From assembly GCF_000317245.1 (NCBI RefSeq), contig NZ_AJLJ01000374.1:1-53204 (forward strand): 53,204 nucleotides of DNA, read 5' to 3'. The DNA comes from Fischerella muscicola SAG 1427-1 = PCC 73103 (lineage in GTDB: Bacteria > Cyanobacteriota > Cyanobacteriia > Cyanobacteriales > Nostocaceae). The notes below the pieces were generated by a model. That model was not told the origin of the DNA. It saw nothing but the letters and a program-made list of their open reading frames with translations, and searched no databases. A program made the translations under genes and the position numbers. Of the stretch, positions 8,948-16,989 are shown piece by piece. Positions within the stretch are counted from its first letter, which is position 1, and the number at the start of each line of letters is the position of its first letter.

Positions 8948-9114
8948 AAACTGATCAAAATTAATCGAACAGACCACTATTTATACTTTCTCGTAGAAAG
9001 ATGGTAAATAAATCACCAAATAAATATGGTCATTTTTATCATTGGTAAAGATTCAATTTAAAAGTAAAAAATTTATCATTAAAATTTGCCATCAACATAT
9101 TACGGTCTTAGAGG

Positions 9115-9279
9115 TTGTTTGTAAATGATTGTCGAGCCGAGTCATTTCAACAGCAACTAAAGCATGAGGATCTGCAAACAGCACGCTCTATATTGTCTTT
9201 TGAGTTTTCACCACTCCAGGAAGTTCAAAAGCTGCTAGCAAATGACTTTGAAAAAATCATGAGAAATTTTTCATCCTGA
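9115..9279 (+). pseudogene. Possible coding relic, about 54 codons
   Basis: From TTG 9115 to TGA 9279 the frame gives a protein-like, helix-rich peptide including FQQQLKHEDLQTARSILSFE and SPLQEVQKLLANDFEKIMRN. The amphipathic pattern and lack of low complexity look like a gene tail rather than noise. I do not recognise the family and see no ribosome site, so a relic is more likely than a functional small gene. Confidence 0.25.
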
Positions 9280-9517
9280 ATTCACATATGTTTCATGAAA
9301 TATTTTGTGGCTTCGAGAACAATAAAGAATTGTAAATGGTTACAATAGTAAACTGTAAGATAGCTCCAAAAACTACGAAATTTATGTTTGTCTAGCTTGA
9401 AATTGTAGTAATAACAGATACTGGTGTTTGACTTGCTACTATTGCGTGCAAATCCACTTTGTGCTGTTTGATAACAATTGACTTTGCCAGTCAAAGATAT
9501 TATTACAAGAGAGGCAC

Positions 9518-11062
9518 ATGAGAAACTTAAAGGGAATCAGAGTCCAAACTTTATTAACTACTGACCTGCCAGCATCATTTGTTGTGTTTCTCGTCGCTCT
9601 CCCACTTTGCATGGGGATTGCGATCGCTTCGGGAGTTCCTCCAACTCGCGGTATCGTTACAGGAATAATAGGTGGGCTAGTTGTTAATGCTGTTTCCGGT
9701 TCTCCAATGCTAGTGAGCGGGCCTGCGGCTGGACTCGCCGTCATTGTTGCAGAAATAGTTCAACGGTATGGCATTGAAATGCTTGGCCCGATTTTAATGC
9801 TTGCGGGTCTAATTCAGTTACTTGCAGGTGTTTTTAAACTTGGTCAGTTATTTCGCGCTATGTCTCCAGCGGTGATCTACGGGATGCTTGCAGGCATTGG
9901 CATACTGATTTTTGCTTCTCAGTTTCACGTCATGCTTGATGACGAACCACGTGTCCATGGTATCGACAATCTCATCGCTATTCCCAGCGCTATTTACAAA
10001 GCTCTGTTTCCAATTGATGGTAGCATCCATCATATAGCAGCTTTGGTAGGTATCACTACGATAATCACACTTATTCTTTGGGATAAGTTCAAGCCACGCA
10101 GTTTATATCTAACACCAGGTGCATTGATTGCTGTGATCATTGCTACGATGATTACCACAATATATAGACTACCGATTGAATACGTAGATGTACCTGCAAA
10201 TTTGTTGGAAGCAATTCAATTACCAACACCTGCTAGCTTGCCACGTTTAATTCAAGCACCGCTATTGATAGAAGCATTGGCGATCGCTTTTATCGCCAGT
10301 GCTGAAAGTCTACTCTCAGCAGTAGCAGTAGATAGATTACATACTGGGACTAGAACAGATTTTGATCGGGAATTAGCAGCCCAAGGGTTTGGCAACATGC
10401 TGTGTGGCGCTCTAGGCGCACTACCAATGACAGGAGTTATTGTCCGCAGTTCTGTTAACGTGGAAGCAGGTGGTAAAACGAGATTGTCAGCAATGTTACA
10501 CGGCTTGTGGTTGTTACTCTTAGTGATTGCTGCACCTGCTTTATTAAGGATGATTCCTACATCTAGCTTGGCAGCAATTCTGGTTTTCACTGGCTACAAG
10601 CTGATCGAAGTAGAACACATCAAACAGCTGAAGAAAAAGTATGGGCGTCTTCCTTTGGTGATTTTCTTTGCCACCATGATCGGGATTGTAGTCACCGATT
10701 TACTTACCGGAGTGTTGATAGGGATCATCCTGACAGCAATGACGCTGATCTACAAGATTTCTAACCTAAATATCAAGATGGTTAGAAACGAAAGCGATCG
10801 CCGCATGGATATTTATCTCCAGGGAGCAGCAACATTTGTGCGTTTACCAAAGTTAGCACAAATTCTCGAACAAGTGCCTCCAAAAACTGAGTTACATATT
10901 CACTTGGATCACCTAGCTTACATAGATCACTCTTGTTTAGACATGTTATCGATGTGGGCAAAACAACAAGAGCAAATGGGAACTACCTTATTTGTACAGT
11001 GGGATGGATTAGTAGAACGCAATCGTAAACCACTTTCCTTGGGGCGAGAAGTAACAGCTTGA
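9518..11062 (+). CDS. SulP/SLC26-family anion transporter with STAS domain
   Basis: An inner-membrane transporter of the SulP family; members carry sulfate, bicarbonate or related anions. Seen: the first helix LPASFVVFLVALPLCMGIAIASG, then GIVTGIIGG and VSGPAAGLAVIVAEIVQRYG. About a dozen hydrophobic segments follow to residue 415, with a C-terminal STAS domain (LHIHLDHLAYIDHSCLDMLS). Length 514 is slightly short because the STAS domain ends early. ATG 9518 is preceded by AAGAGAGG. The substrate cannot be read from the sequence, and I would not call it BicA. It stands alone; a STAS-like relic of a second SulP protein lies at 18067-18243. Confidence 0.88.
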   Translation: MRNLKGIRVQTLLTTDLPASFVVFLVALPLCMGIAIASGVPPTRGIVTGIIGGLVVNAVSGSPMLVSGPAAGLAVIVAEIVQRYGIEMLGPILMLAGLIQLLAGVFKLGQLFRAMSPAVIYGMLAGIGILIFASQFHVMLDDEPRVHGIDNLIAIPSAIYKALFPIDGSIHHIAALVGITTIITLILWDKFKPRSLYLTPGALIAVIIATMITTIYRLPIEYVDVPANLLEAIQLPTPASLPRLIQAPLLIEALAIAFIASAESLLSAVAVDRLHTGTRTDFDRELAAQGFGNMLCGALGALPMTGVIVRSSVNVEAGGKTRLSAMLHGLWLLLLVIAAPALLRMIPTSSLAAILVFTGYKLIEVEHIKQLKKKYGRLPLVIFFATMIGIVVTDLLTGVLIGIILTAMTLIYKISNLNIKMVRNESDRRMDIYLQGAATFVRLPKLAQILEQVPPKTELHIHLDHLAYIDHSCLDMLSMWAKQQEQMGTTLFVQWDGLVERNRKPLSLGREVTA

Positions 11063-11145
11063 TAGGAGATTGGGGACATGGGAGATATGGGAGACAAGGA
11101 AAAGAAATTAATTTGATTAATTTGGTAGTAAACCCATGATTCATG

Positions 11146-11305
11146 GGGAGCATCCCAAATGTTTAAAATCCCCTCAGACTGGAAGTCTGGGGCTATACAG
11201 ACAAAGCCTGCCTACGCAGGCTAGAATAAGTCCGCGTAGGCGGACTTGGTTTGTGTAGCCGTGATTTATAATCGCCGGATATTTTTCAAAAATTGGGATG
11301 CTCCC
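11146..11305. mobile_element. MITE with 13-bp inverted ends and 9-bp target duplication
   Basis: The 160-bp element starts GGGAGCATCCCAA (11146-11158) and ends TTGGGATGCTCCC (11293-11305), perfect inverted repeats. It is flanked on both sides by TGATTCATG (11137-11145 and 11306-11314), an exact 9-bp target-site duplication. The inside has no coding capacity and folds into hairpins: CCCCTCAGACT/AGTCTGGGG, GCCTGC-ctac-GCAGGC and AAGTCCGC-gtag-GCGGACTT. These are enclosed by GGCTATACAGACAAA/TTTGTGTAGCC arms. The parent transposase is not in the window; a 9-bp duplication suggests an IS4- or IS1-type enzyme, but this is inference. Confidence 0.9.
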
Positions 11306-11411
11306 TGATTCATGTGTGTATCGCATGGGAAAGCCGCTTGTGCGTCTACGATTGCTCTAGCACCCATCGTCTGTGGAAGTTTGCACTTAGCCCTGGCGAT
11401 GTTCGTAATCG

Positions 11412-11475
11412 CGGTTATACAAACCAAGTCTATGTAGGCGGATTAAGAAAAATCAAGGGTTTTGTCTGTTTAGCG
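11412..11475. repeat. Degenerate copy of the MITE inner repeat
   Basis: GCGGTTATACAAACCAAGTC, then TATGTAGGCGGA and TTTTGTCTGTTTAGC, follow the same order as the inner repeat of the 11146-11305 element read in the opposite orientation (GGCTACACAAACCAAGTCCGC ... TTTGTCTGTATAGCC), with several changes. It abuts the point where the caspase-like frame first becomes recognisable. Confidence 0.55.
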
Positions 11476-12353
11476 GCGACTGACTGTTGTCTGGTGCAAG
11501 ATATTTAGGCTTTCGAGATGAAAACGGGTATTTGTACTTTGTGACTCATGACACCGAAATGAATCTCCAGCGGCAAGTTTTTACTGGCACTGCGGTATCT
11601 GCTAGGTTTATTCAAGAACAGTGTATGAACCGTAGCCCATCAAAGCGACAGGTATTGATTCTTGATTGCTGCTTTAGCGGTGCATTTGCTGAGGGGATGA
11701 GTGCAAAAGATTTGGTTCCAGCTATTGACATTGATATTGCTGCTCAATTGGGTGGTGAAGGTAGAGCCGTATTAACTTCTTCGACAGCTACACAAGTTTC
11801 CTTTGAAGATCAAGGAGGTGGAGTTTATACTCAATATTTAATTGAGGGGATTGAAAAGGGAACAGCTGATACTGATGACGATGGCGTGATTACGGTTGCT
11901 GAACTACATGATTATGCCAAGCGCAAAGTGCAAGAAGCAAAACCAGCAATGAAGCCTGAAATTTATGCTGTGCGAGAAGGTTATACAATCCGGCTGGCGA
12001 AAGCTCCTGTAGGTGATCCGAGATTAGAGTATCGTAAGGAAGTTGAGAAATGTGTGAGGAAAGATGGTAGTTTCTCAGCAGTTGGACGCGGAATTCTGAG
12101 TCGTAGGCAAAGGGAGCTAAATTTAACGCCAGAAGAAGCAGCTGCGATCAAAGAAGAAGTTCTCAAACCATTTCGTGAGTATCAGCAAAGTTTACAGGAA
12201 TATGAACAGGTGTTGGCTGAGATGTTGCAAGAGGAACCTGTTCTCAGTGATGAAACTTGGGGAGAGTTAAAGCGATTTCAGCAGATTCTCAAACTTCGGG
12301 ATGAAGACGTTGCACCTATACACGAGCGCTTGACCCCACCTGCTACCGAGCGT

Positions 12354-12423
12354 GTAGAGACGCGCCATGGCGCGTCTCTACAGAGTTTGTCGGTTAATAA
12401 ATCAGCTTATCCGAGCAGTATTG
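12354..12423. repeat. In-frame partial MITE copy inside the caspase-GUN4 linker
   Basis: A perfect 28-bp palindrome (12354-12381, GTAGAGACGCG ... CGCGTCTCTAC) is followed 24 bases later by CTTATCCGAGCAGTATTG (12406-12423). That sequence is identical to the right end of the intact element at 12580-12693, where the spacing is 25 bases. The left end is absent. The copy is read through and adds residues such as ERVETRHGASLQS and AYPSSIEA to the linker. Confidence 0.8.
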
Positions 12424-12579
12424 AGGCGAATCGGGGTGCTGAAGAAGATGATCTCAGTTCTGAAAAAGGCATTGACTACACCAAACTGCGCGACTTACTA
12501 GCAGCAAAAAACTGGAAGGAAGCCGACACAGAAACTTATCGGGTGATGATTCAGGCTGTAGGTAAAGAAGATGGTGACT

Positions 12580-12693
12580 CAATACTGCTCGGTTAAGGAT
12601 TTTTCGTCATAATTTTGGGGTTGTAGAGACGCGATATATCGCGTCTCTACAGGATTTAAATGTCAATTGATTTGTCTTATCCGAGCAGTATTG
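12580..12693. mobile_element. 114-bp MITE inserted in the GUN4 domain, with 10-bp target duplication
   Basis: The ends CAATACTGCTCGGTTAAG (12580-12597) and CTTATCCGAGCAGTATTG (12676-12693) are inverted repeats with one mismatch in 18. GATGGTGACT is duplicated immediately outside (12570-12579 and 12694-12703). The centre is a perfect 28-bp palindrome (12623-12650). Removing the element plus one duplicate restores the reading frame GKEDGDWFTENELL, so the insertion direction and target are unambiguous. There is no internal gene. Confidence 0.92.
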
Positions 12694-12756
12694 GATGGTG
12701 ACTGGTTCACCGAAAACGAACTCTTGTAAGTATGTCAACTTAATTAAACATAAAAT

Positions 12757-12789
12757 AGTAGGGTGCGTTGTCGTGTAGCGCAACGCACC
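12757..12789. repeat. Dispersed hairpin repeat
   Basis: GGTGCGTTG (12762-12770) pairs perfectly with CAACGCACC (12781-12789). It resembles the gtagGGTGCGTTA-type repeats common between cyanobacterial genes. It has no T-run, so it is not a classic terminator. Confidence 0.65.
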
Positions 12790-12879
12790 ATCTTGTTATC
12801 GTTTATCGAGGTGTTTTGTAATCTGCAATACGCGTACCCATAATGTAAGAAGATTATCCCTAATCCCCAATCCCTTATT

Positions 12880-13317
12880 TTATGAATTACGGTAGCCGTA
12901 AAAGTTAATACTATAATCTGTAACTTTCACCCCTGTCTGTTCTTCAACCAAGCGAATAATGTCTTCTGGTAATGTGATGTGAACGTCCATAATTTGGTTC
13001 GTGTCCAAACAGTTGACATGGCTGTGGGAATCACTGATATTACCATACAGACGCCCGTCACAGCGTTCAATACATTCAATGATGCCACCAGAAGATAAGG
13101 CTTCTAAATTTTGATATACAGAAGTGTGACCGATCGCTTTACCTTGCTGATTGAGGCGATCGTAAATTTCTCTAGCAGAAAGATGCTCTTTTGCTTGCCA
13201 AAGCAACTCAAGAATAAAGCGACGTTGGCGACTAACACGCATACCCTGTACTTGACACTGCTCTAGTGCATCTTCTAAGGAACGAATGGGTTTTGTAGAT
13301 ACTGTCGGTTTTTGCAT
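12880..13317 (-). CDS. furC: Fur-family transcriptional regulator, PerR-like (FurC)
   Basis: A metal-dependent DNA-binding repressor. The 145-residue sequence matches the cyanobacterial FurC/PerR group: N-terminal TKPIRSLEDALEQCQ, winged helix RVSRQRRFILELLW...GHTSVYQNLEALS, and metal-site region GNISDSHSHVNCLDTNQIMD. The structural CxxC pairs of classical Fur are absent, as in that group. FurC of Anabaena controls peroxide-response genes; that role is transferred by similarity. The ATG at 13317 gives a normal length. It stands alone, and its 5' region (13318-13864) has several TTGACA-like boxes and a short TGTGATTTATCACA palindrome at 13651-13664. Confidence 0.9.
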   Translation of the reverse strand: MQKPTVSTKPIRSLEDALEQCQVQGMRVSRQRRFILELLWQAKEHLSAREIYDRLNQQGKAIGHTSVYQNLEALSSGGIIECIERCDGRLYGNISDSHSHVNCLDTNQIMDVHITLPEDIIRLVEEQTGVKVTDYSINFYGYRNS

Positions 13318-13801
13318 ATTGATGCTTGTTAATTGTTCTACTAAATTTTTCTTTTCAATGTTTATTGTTATTTATATATCTAACGCTTATTGCCCTCCCA
13401 AGTCAGCCTGAAACTGTGTTGTGACTAGTAATTGCTGCGGAAATCACAGATAGGCGAGAGGAATTTTTATGTTTCTTGACAATTGTGCAGTCACATCTGA
13501 GGCTAAAACAAACTCATTACAACTTTAGCTTAAAATTGCTGTAAACGTCTACCTCAAGGCAAGTCTATTGCCTCTAGTTACTGTCTTGACAATGGATGTA
13601 GAAGGTGGGGAGAGAGGTGTAGCAGAAGTCATATTTTCATGACCTCATTGTGTGATTTATCACATCACAGTCTAACCAACAGTTGATTAAGTTGTTGAAT
13701 AATTGCAAGCGCCATCAACTATTTAAGCAAACACTGATCGCATCTGCGGAATGTAGAATCTACGTTAATTTACTGTATTTAATTAATAATTTTGGTATAA
13801 A
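13318..13801. other. Non-coding region upstream of furC
   Basis: No convincing gene. It contains TTGACA at 13582-13587, the palindrome TGTGATTTATCACA (13651-13664) and GTCAT-attttc-ATGAC (13628-13643). These may be regulatory sites for furC, but none is a recognised Fur box. A 19-codon frame at 13469 has a passable ribosome site but nothing else to support it. Confidence 0.4.
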
Positions 13802-13841
13802 AACTTAAAGATAGATCAAATGAACGATCTATCTTTAAGTT
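13802..13841 (-). terminator. Terminator of the DUF2839 gene
   Basis: AACTTAAAGATAGATC (13802-13817) and GATCTATCTTTAAGTT (13826-13841) form a perfect 16-bp stem with an eight-base loop. On the minus strand the stem runs into TTTTTATACC. Confidence 0.8.
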
Positions 13842-13864
13842 GAACAATAGCCTAATTTGCTGGT

Positions 13865-14083
13865 TCAAACTACTTGCCACCAGCCAAAAGCCGGGCCAAT
13901 GAAACGAATTGTCACCCAAGCTGCAACCATAACGCCAATGCCAATCCAAGCACCACGAGTAGTCCACTTTACAAAAAGTTCAGCTTGTGACTTTGTGACT
14001 GGAACCCAAGGCATAATGCGCTCTTGCTGGGGTTGACCGTATTTTTCTCCGAGTGCTTCTTTACGACGTTTTGCTTCACCCAT
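13865..14083 (-). CDS. DUF2839 family small membrane protein
   Basis: A 72-residue protein of the cyanobacterial DUF2839 type, of unknown function. It begins MGEAKRRKEALGEKYGQ and has one hydrophobic segment near the C-terminus (AWIGIGVMVAAWVTIRFIG). I start it at ATG 14083 because AGGTGA lies just upstream; an upstream in-frame GTG (14092) would use that ribosome site as coding sequence. The charged N-terminus and single helix suggest a thylakoid or plasma-membrane peripheral role, which is inference. It has its own strong terminator. Confidence 0.85.
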   Translation of the reverse strand: MGEAKRRKEALGEKYGQPQQERIMPWVPVTKSQAELFVKWTTRGAWIGIGVMVAAWVTIRFIGPAFGWWQVV

Positions 14084-14218
14084 TTGCTTCACCTACGATT
14101 AAAATTCAAAAAAATTCTTGTTGTATATATTAAATACCAATGTGGATTTTGTTGATTGTAGTTTATTGATTGCAGAAAGAAAGCACTAACCATCAACCAC
14201 TAACCACCAACACAACTT

Positions 14219-15754
14219 TTATGAGTCGTCCTCACTCGATTGAGAAAATAAGCTGGGATCAAGATAGTTAATACGTGCTAAGGGACTGAGCGCAGTTAAT
14301 ATTTGAGCGCCATAGCTACGGCTGACAACTCGACCATCAAGTAAAGCTACAATACCTTGACCTTCTCTAGCTGGGGCGATCGCTCTTTGTAATTCGTTTA
14401 AAGCAGCTGGTAGTAAGTATAAACGAAACCAGTCTTGATGCGATCGCTTATAGTGAGTAACTCTTCCCGCTACCAATGGATGTTCAAGGGATGGTAAAGG
14501 TAAAGTCGCGATCACAAGCAATTGTGGTGCAGGTAAAACTCTTTGATTTTCTCGCCAAAATTCCCAACCACTAATTAAAATCCCATTTTCATCCAAGCAA
14601 GTTTTTTCTACTTGGACTCGCGAACCAAATTCCGAAGCTAAGATTGCTCCTACTTGAGACTTTAATGGTACATCTCCCACCAACACTACCGTCAATCCTG
14701 GTGATGTCGCACTCAGACAGACTAATGTCCGCACTTTGTGAATAAATGCTGCTTGAAATTCTGGGGTATTTGGCAAGGGCAAATGATACGGTATGTAAAG
14801 TTGAATCGCTTCGGTTTGGCTATCCGAGAACTTTAAACAAGTCAACTCTTCACTTAAGCCAAGGTGTTGGCGAAAAATAGGAGCCTCGGTTTCCGGTTCT
14901 AGGGAACTACCAATTAACACCACAGGCTGGCGTTGCCAAATTGGGGTCAGTATTTCTGCTACATCAATCGGAGCGCTGTGTAAAGAAAACAAGCCTTGAC
15001 GACGACTAATAGTAGCCCAGAGCAGAGTAGGGGAAGTACAAGAATATTGAAATTGTTGCCAAAACTTTTTCCAAGTATCGGGGAGAGTATCTATGTCTAA
15101 AGCTGAATACAGACAATTCAACAATTCTGTTTCTGCTTGAGAAATCAAATAACATTCGTAGGGATTCGCAGGATGCTGAAATAGTTCGTGTGTGAGTTTT
15201 GCTCTTACAGAGCGAATTTCCTCAGCAATATGTGGGTAGGCAAGTATCAATTGATCCCAATCTTGCGCTTCCCAAGTGACAGTAAGTTGAAGGCGCACCC
15301 AAGCTTCTAAATCATCTACGCCATCAATAATTGTAGGAATGCCAGCTGGAAAATTATCTTTGGGTGTTAGTTGTGCTTTTAACCAAGCTTGAGGAGAAAT
15401 CAGAAACAGTCCTTGAAAGTCATTACCTGGCCAGACATCACCTGTCCAAATCGACTTATTAACTCCCAGCCATTGCTGTAGGCGAGGAATTTCCACTTTC
15501 ACAAGACGTTGCTGCACAACTTCAGGAGCAACGATAATCACAGGCCCATACCACATCAAAGCCGATGCTACAAAGCTTGTACGATATCGCCCTTGATAGC
15601 CGCAAGCTGCACCCACTTGAATTAGGGCGCTACGTCCCAAGCGCAGGGCGCGTGCAACCAACCGTGCCATCGTTAAATGATGGGGCCAGGAAGGGAAACC
15701 CGCCTGCGATCGCAGGAAGTTATGTAATGATAAATGAACTTCTGCCTCAATCAC
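14219..15754 (-). CDS. DinG-like helicase-family protein with degenerate ATPase motifs
   Basis: The layout follows DinG/XPD-like helicases of cyanobacteria, but the catalytic motifs have eroded. The Walker A region reads QVGAACGYQGRYRTSF, with no GKT/S. The DEAH position reads IIDGVDDLEAW. The motif VI region reads LQRAIAPAREGQGIVALLDGR where an active enzyme would have QGxGRLIR. The C-terminal RLYLLPAALNELQRA and LDGRVVSRSYG still match the helicase C-terminal domain. Length is 511, shorter than active DinG because the iron-sulfur region is missing. It probably binds DNA or a partner without unwinding. The frame is intact, so it is not an obvious pseudogene. Confidence 0.65.
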   Translation of the reverse strand: MIEAEVHLSLHNFLRSQAGFPSWPHHLTMARLVARALRLGRSALIQVGAACGYQGRYRTSFVASALMWYGPVIIVAPEVVQQRLVKVEIPRLQQWLGVNKSIWTGDVWPGNDFQGLFLISPQAWLKAQLTPKDNFPAGIPTIIDGVDDLEAWVRLQLTVTWEAQDWDQLILAYPHIAEEIRSVRAKLTHELFQHPANPYECYLISQAETELLNCLYSALDIDTLPDTWKKFWQQFQYSCTSPTLLWATISRRQGLFSLHSAPIDVAEILTPIWQRQPVVLIGSSLEPETEAPIFRQHLGLSEELTCLKFSDSQTEAIQLYIPYHLPLPNTPEFQAAFIHKVRTLVCLSATSPGLTVVLVGDVPLKSQVGAILASEFGSRVQVEKTCLDENGILISGWEFWRENQRVLPAPQLLVIATLPLPSLEHPLVAGRVTHYKRSHQDWFRLYLLPAALNELQRAIAPAREGQGIVALLDGRVVSRSYGAQILTALSPLARINYLDPSLFSQSSEDDS

Positions 15755-15812
15755 ACGCTTTTCATCCCATACAAAGTGATTTTTGCTTGCAATAGCCCCA
15801 CTTCTATTATGT

Positions 15813-15905
15813 TGTCATTAGTCACTTGTCATTAGTCATTTGTTTTAACTTATGACCAATGACCAATCACGAATGACTAATAACCAAATGACCAATCACC
15901 AATAA
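15813..15905. repeat. STRR heptamer repeats
   Basis: Tandem variants of gtcatta/gaccaat (for example GTCATTAGTCACTTGTCATTA, then GACCAATGACCAATCA) fill the gap between the helicase-like and M48 genes. They are the short tandem repeats typical of Nostocales intergenic DNA. Confidence 0.8.
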
Positions 15906-15914
15906 CCCTAAATT

Positions 15915-16886
15915 ATGGCAACCTATACAGGAATTTCCAGTGAAGCTTTTAAACACCCCCTGGATCGGCAAGCTGAACAAGCCTTGCGTAGTTTACCAGG
16001 ATTTGATTTAGTCGCCCGTAAACTGATGGAATTTATCTACGAGCGCCCCCAATTAATTTATCTAATGGGCAACACCATCCAAGTTGGGCCTCGTCAATAC
16101 TCCACTATTTACCAGATTTTTCGTCAATGTGTACGGGATTTGGATATTTATCCAGAACCAGCACTGTTTGTATCACAAAATCCCCAAGCTGATAGCTATG
16201 CACTAGGGCAAGAACATCCTTATATAGTCATAAATACAGGAATTTTAGACTTACTAAACGAAGCCGAAATTAGGGCGGTGCTAGCCCATGAACTGGGGCA
16301 TATTAAATGTGGTCATACTATTTTAATTCAAATGGCGATGGGGGCAATGAGTGCTGCTTCTGCCCTTGGGAGATTTACTTTTGGTATAGGTAATTTTGTT
16401 ACACCAGCATTAATTTATGCTTTTTTTGAATGGCGACGCAAAGCAGAGCTATCAGCAGATAGAGCCGCATTATTATTAGTAGATGACTTAAATACCGTGA
16501 TGACATCAATTATGAAAAGCACGGGTGGCAGTATAAAATATGCCAATGAATGTAGTTTAAAAGAGTTAATTCGTCAGTCAGAAAATTATCAAGTACTTGA
16601 CGAAGATGAATTAAATCAAGTCTATAAATTTTTGGTTTACAGTGGCGCTCAAAGCGAGATGTTGAGCCATCCTTTCCCTGTAGAACGCTTGCGTTATCTA
16701 CAGGAGTGGGCAGTATCAACAGAATATCAGCAAATCAAGCAAGGAAATTATATGCGATCGCCTGCATCGGGATCAGTAGATGTGAAAGCAACAGAAAACG
16801 CTACCCAAAACCCAGAAGTCGAAAAATTACAGCGAAAAATTGAAGAATTGCAAAGACAGATTAATAAAATAAAAAAATCAAGTTGA
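15915..16886 (+). CDS. M48-family zinc metallopeptidase
   Basis: An HtpX/Ste24-like peptidase. The zinc motif is H125-ELG-H129 in VLAHELGHIKCGH. The third-ligand region ELSADRAALL follows about 60 residues later, as the family requires. A hydrophobic stretch (about 135-175) may contact the membrane. The N-terminus (FKHPLDRQAEQALRSLPGFD) is conserved in cyanobacterial M48 proteins that lack the N-terminal helices of HtpX. The last 35 residues form a Lys/Glu/Gln coiled coil (EKLQRKIEELQRQINKI). It is probably a membrane protein quality-control protease. The start is ATG 15915. Confidence 0.9.
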   Translation: MATYTGISSEAFKHPLDRQAEQALRSLPGFDLVARKLMEFIYERPQLIYLMGNTIQVGPRQYSTIYQIFRQCVRDLDIYPEPALFVSQNPQADSYALGQEHPYIVINTGILDLLNEAEIRAVLAHELGHIKCGHTILIQMAMGAMSAASALGRFTFGIGNFVTPALIYAFFEWRRKAELSADRAALLLVDDLNTVMTSIMKSTGGSIKYANECSLKELIRQSENYQVLDEDELNQVYKFLVYSGAQSEMLSHPFPVERLRYLQEWAVSTEYQQIKQGNYMRSPASGSVDVKATENATQNPEVEKLQRKIEELQRQINKIKKSS

Positions 16887-16989
16887 ATGAGTATTGAGGG
16901 TTCAGGTGTAATTAAGAACTAAAAAATAATTGTCTCACCTTTTCTGCTTTTATTTGTTGTTTGTCAAACAGCACTGGGAGGAAATAATT

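Larger units (their letters stand above)
8863..9517. other. Non-coding region between shc and the SulP gene
   Basis: A 655-bp divergent intergenic region. It contains a compound hairpin repeat (8902-8947), a possible coding relic (9115-9279) and otherwise AT-rich sequence that must include the shc and sulP promoters. I could not fix either promoter. Confidence 0.5.
11063..11486. other. Repeat-filled intergenic region
   Basis: No gene. It contains an intact MITE (11146-11305), its target duplications and a degenerate copy of the MITE's inner repeat (about 11412-11475). The remaining 11315-11410 shows fragments of dispersed repeat sequence and no protein similarity I can support. Confidence 0.7.
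11487..12729 (+). pseudogene. Caspase-like (C14) peptidase with GUN4 domain, broken by repeats
   Basis: From about 11508 the frame reads FRDENGYLYFVTHDTE, then the catalytic-Cys region QVLILDCCFSGAF and DDGVITVAELHDYAKRKVQ: the rear half of a caspase-like domain. The front, including the SGHG histidine, is missing. A helical linker follows (residues about 180-290) and then the beginning of a GUN4 domain (DYTKLRDLLAAKNWKEADTE). At 12580 a MITE interrupts the frame and creates a stop at 12594. After the element the frame resumes as DGDWFTENELL before TAA at 12727-12729. Cyanobacterial C14-GUN4 fusions are typically longer at both ends. The intact Cys and missing His mean it is unlikely to be an active protease. 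GTG or ATG starts near 11487-11560 could still yield a fragment. Confidence 0.85.

Noticed and set aside
11293..11508. 71-codon open frame on the plus strand
   Set aside because: It begins inside the right end of the MITE and runs through degenerate repeat; there is no ribosome site and no protein pattern.
13469..13528. 19-codon frame with GAGAGG upstream
   Set aside because: It has no conservation signal or recognisable leader-peptide feature, and could arise by chance.
13651..13664. TGTGATTTATCACA as a CRP-type site
   Set aside because: The spacer between TGTGA and TCACA is four bases, not the six of CRP sites, so I list it only as a palindrome.
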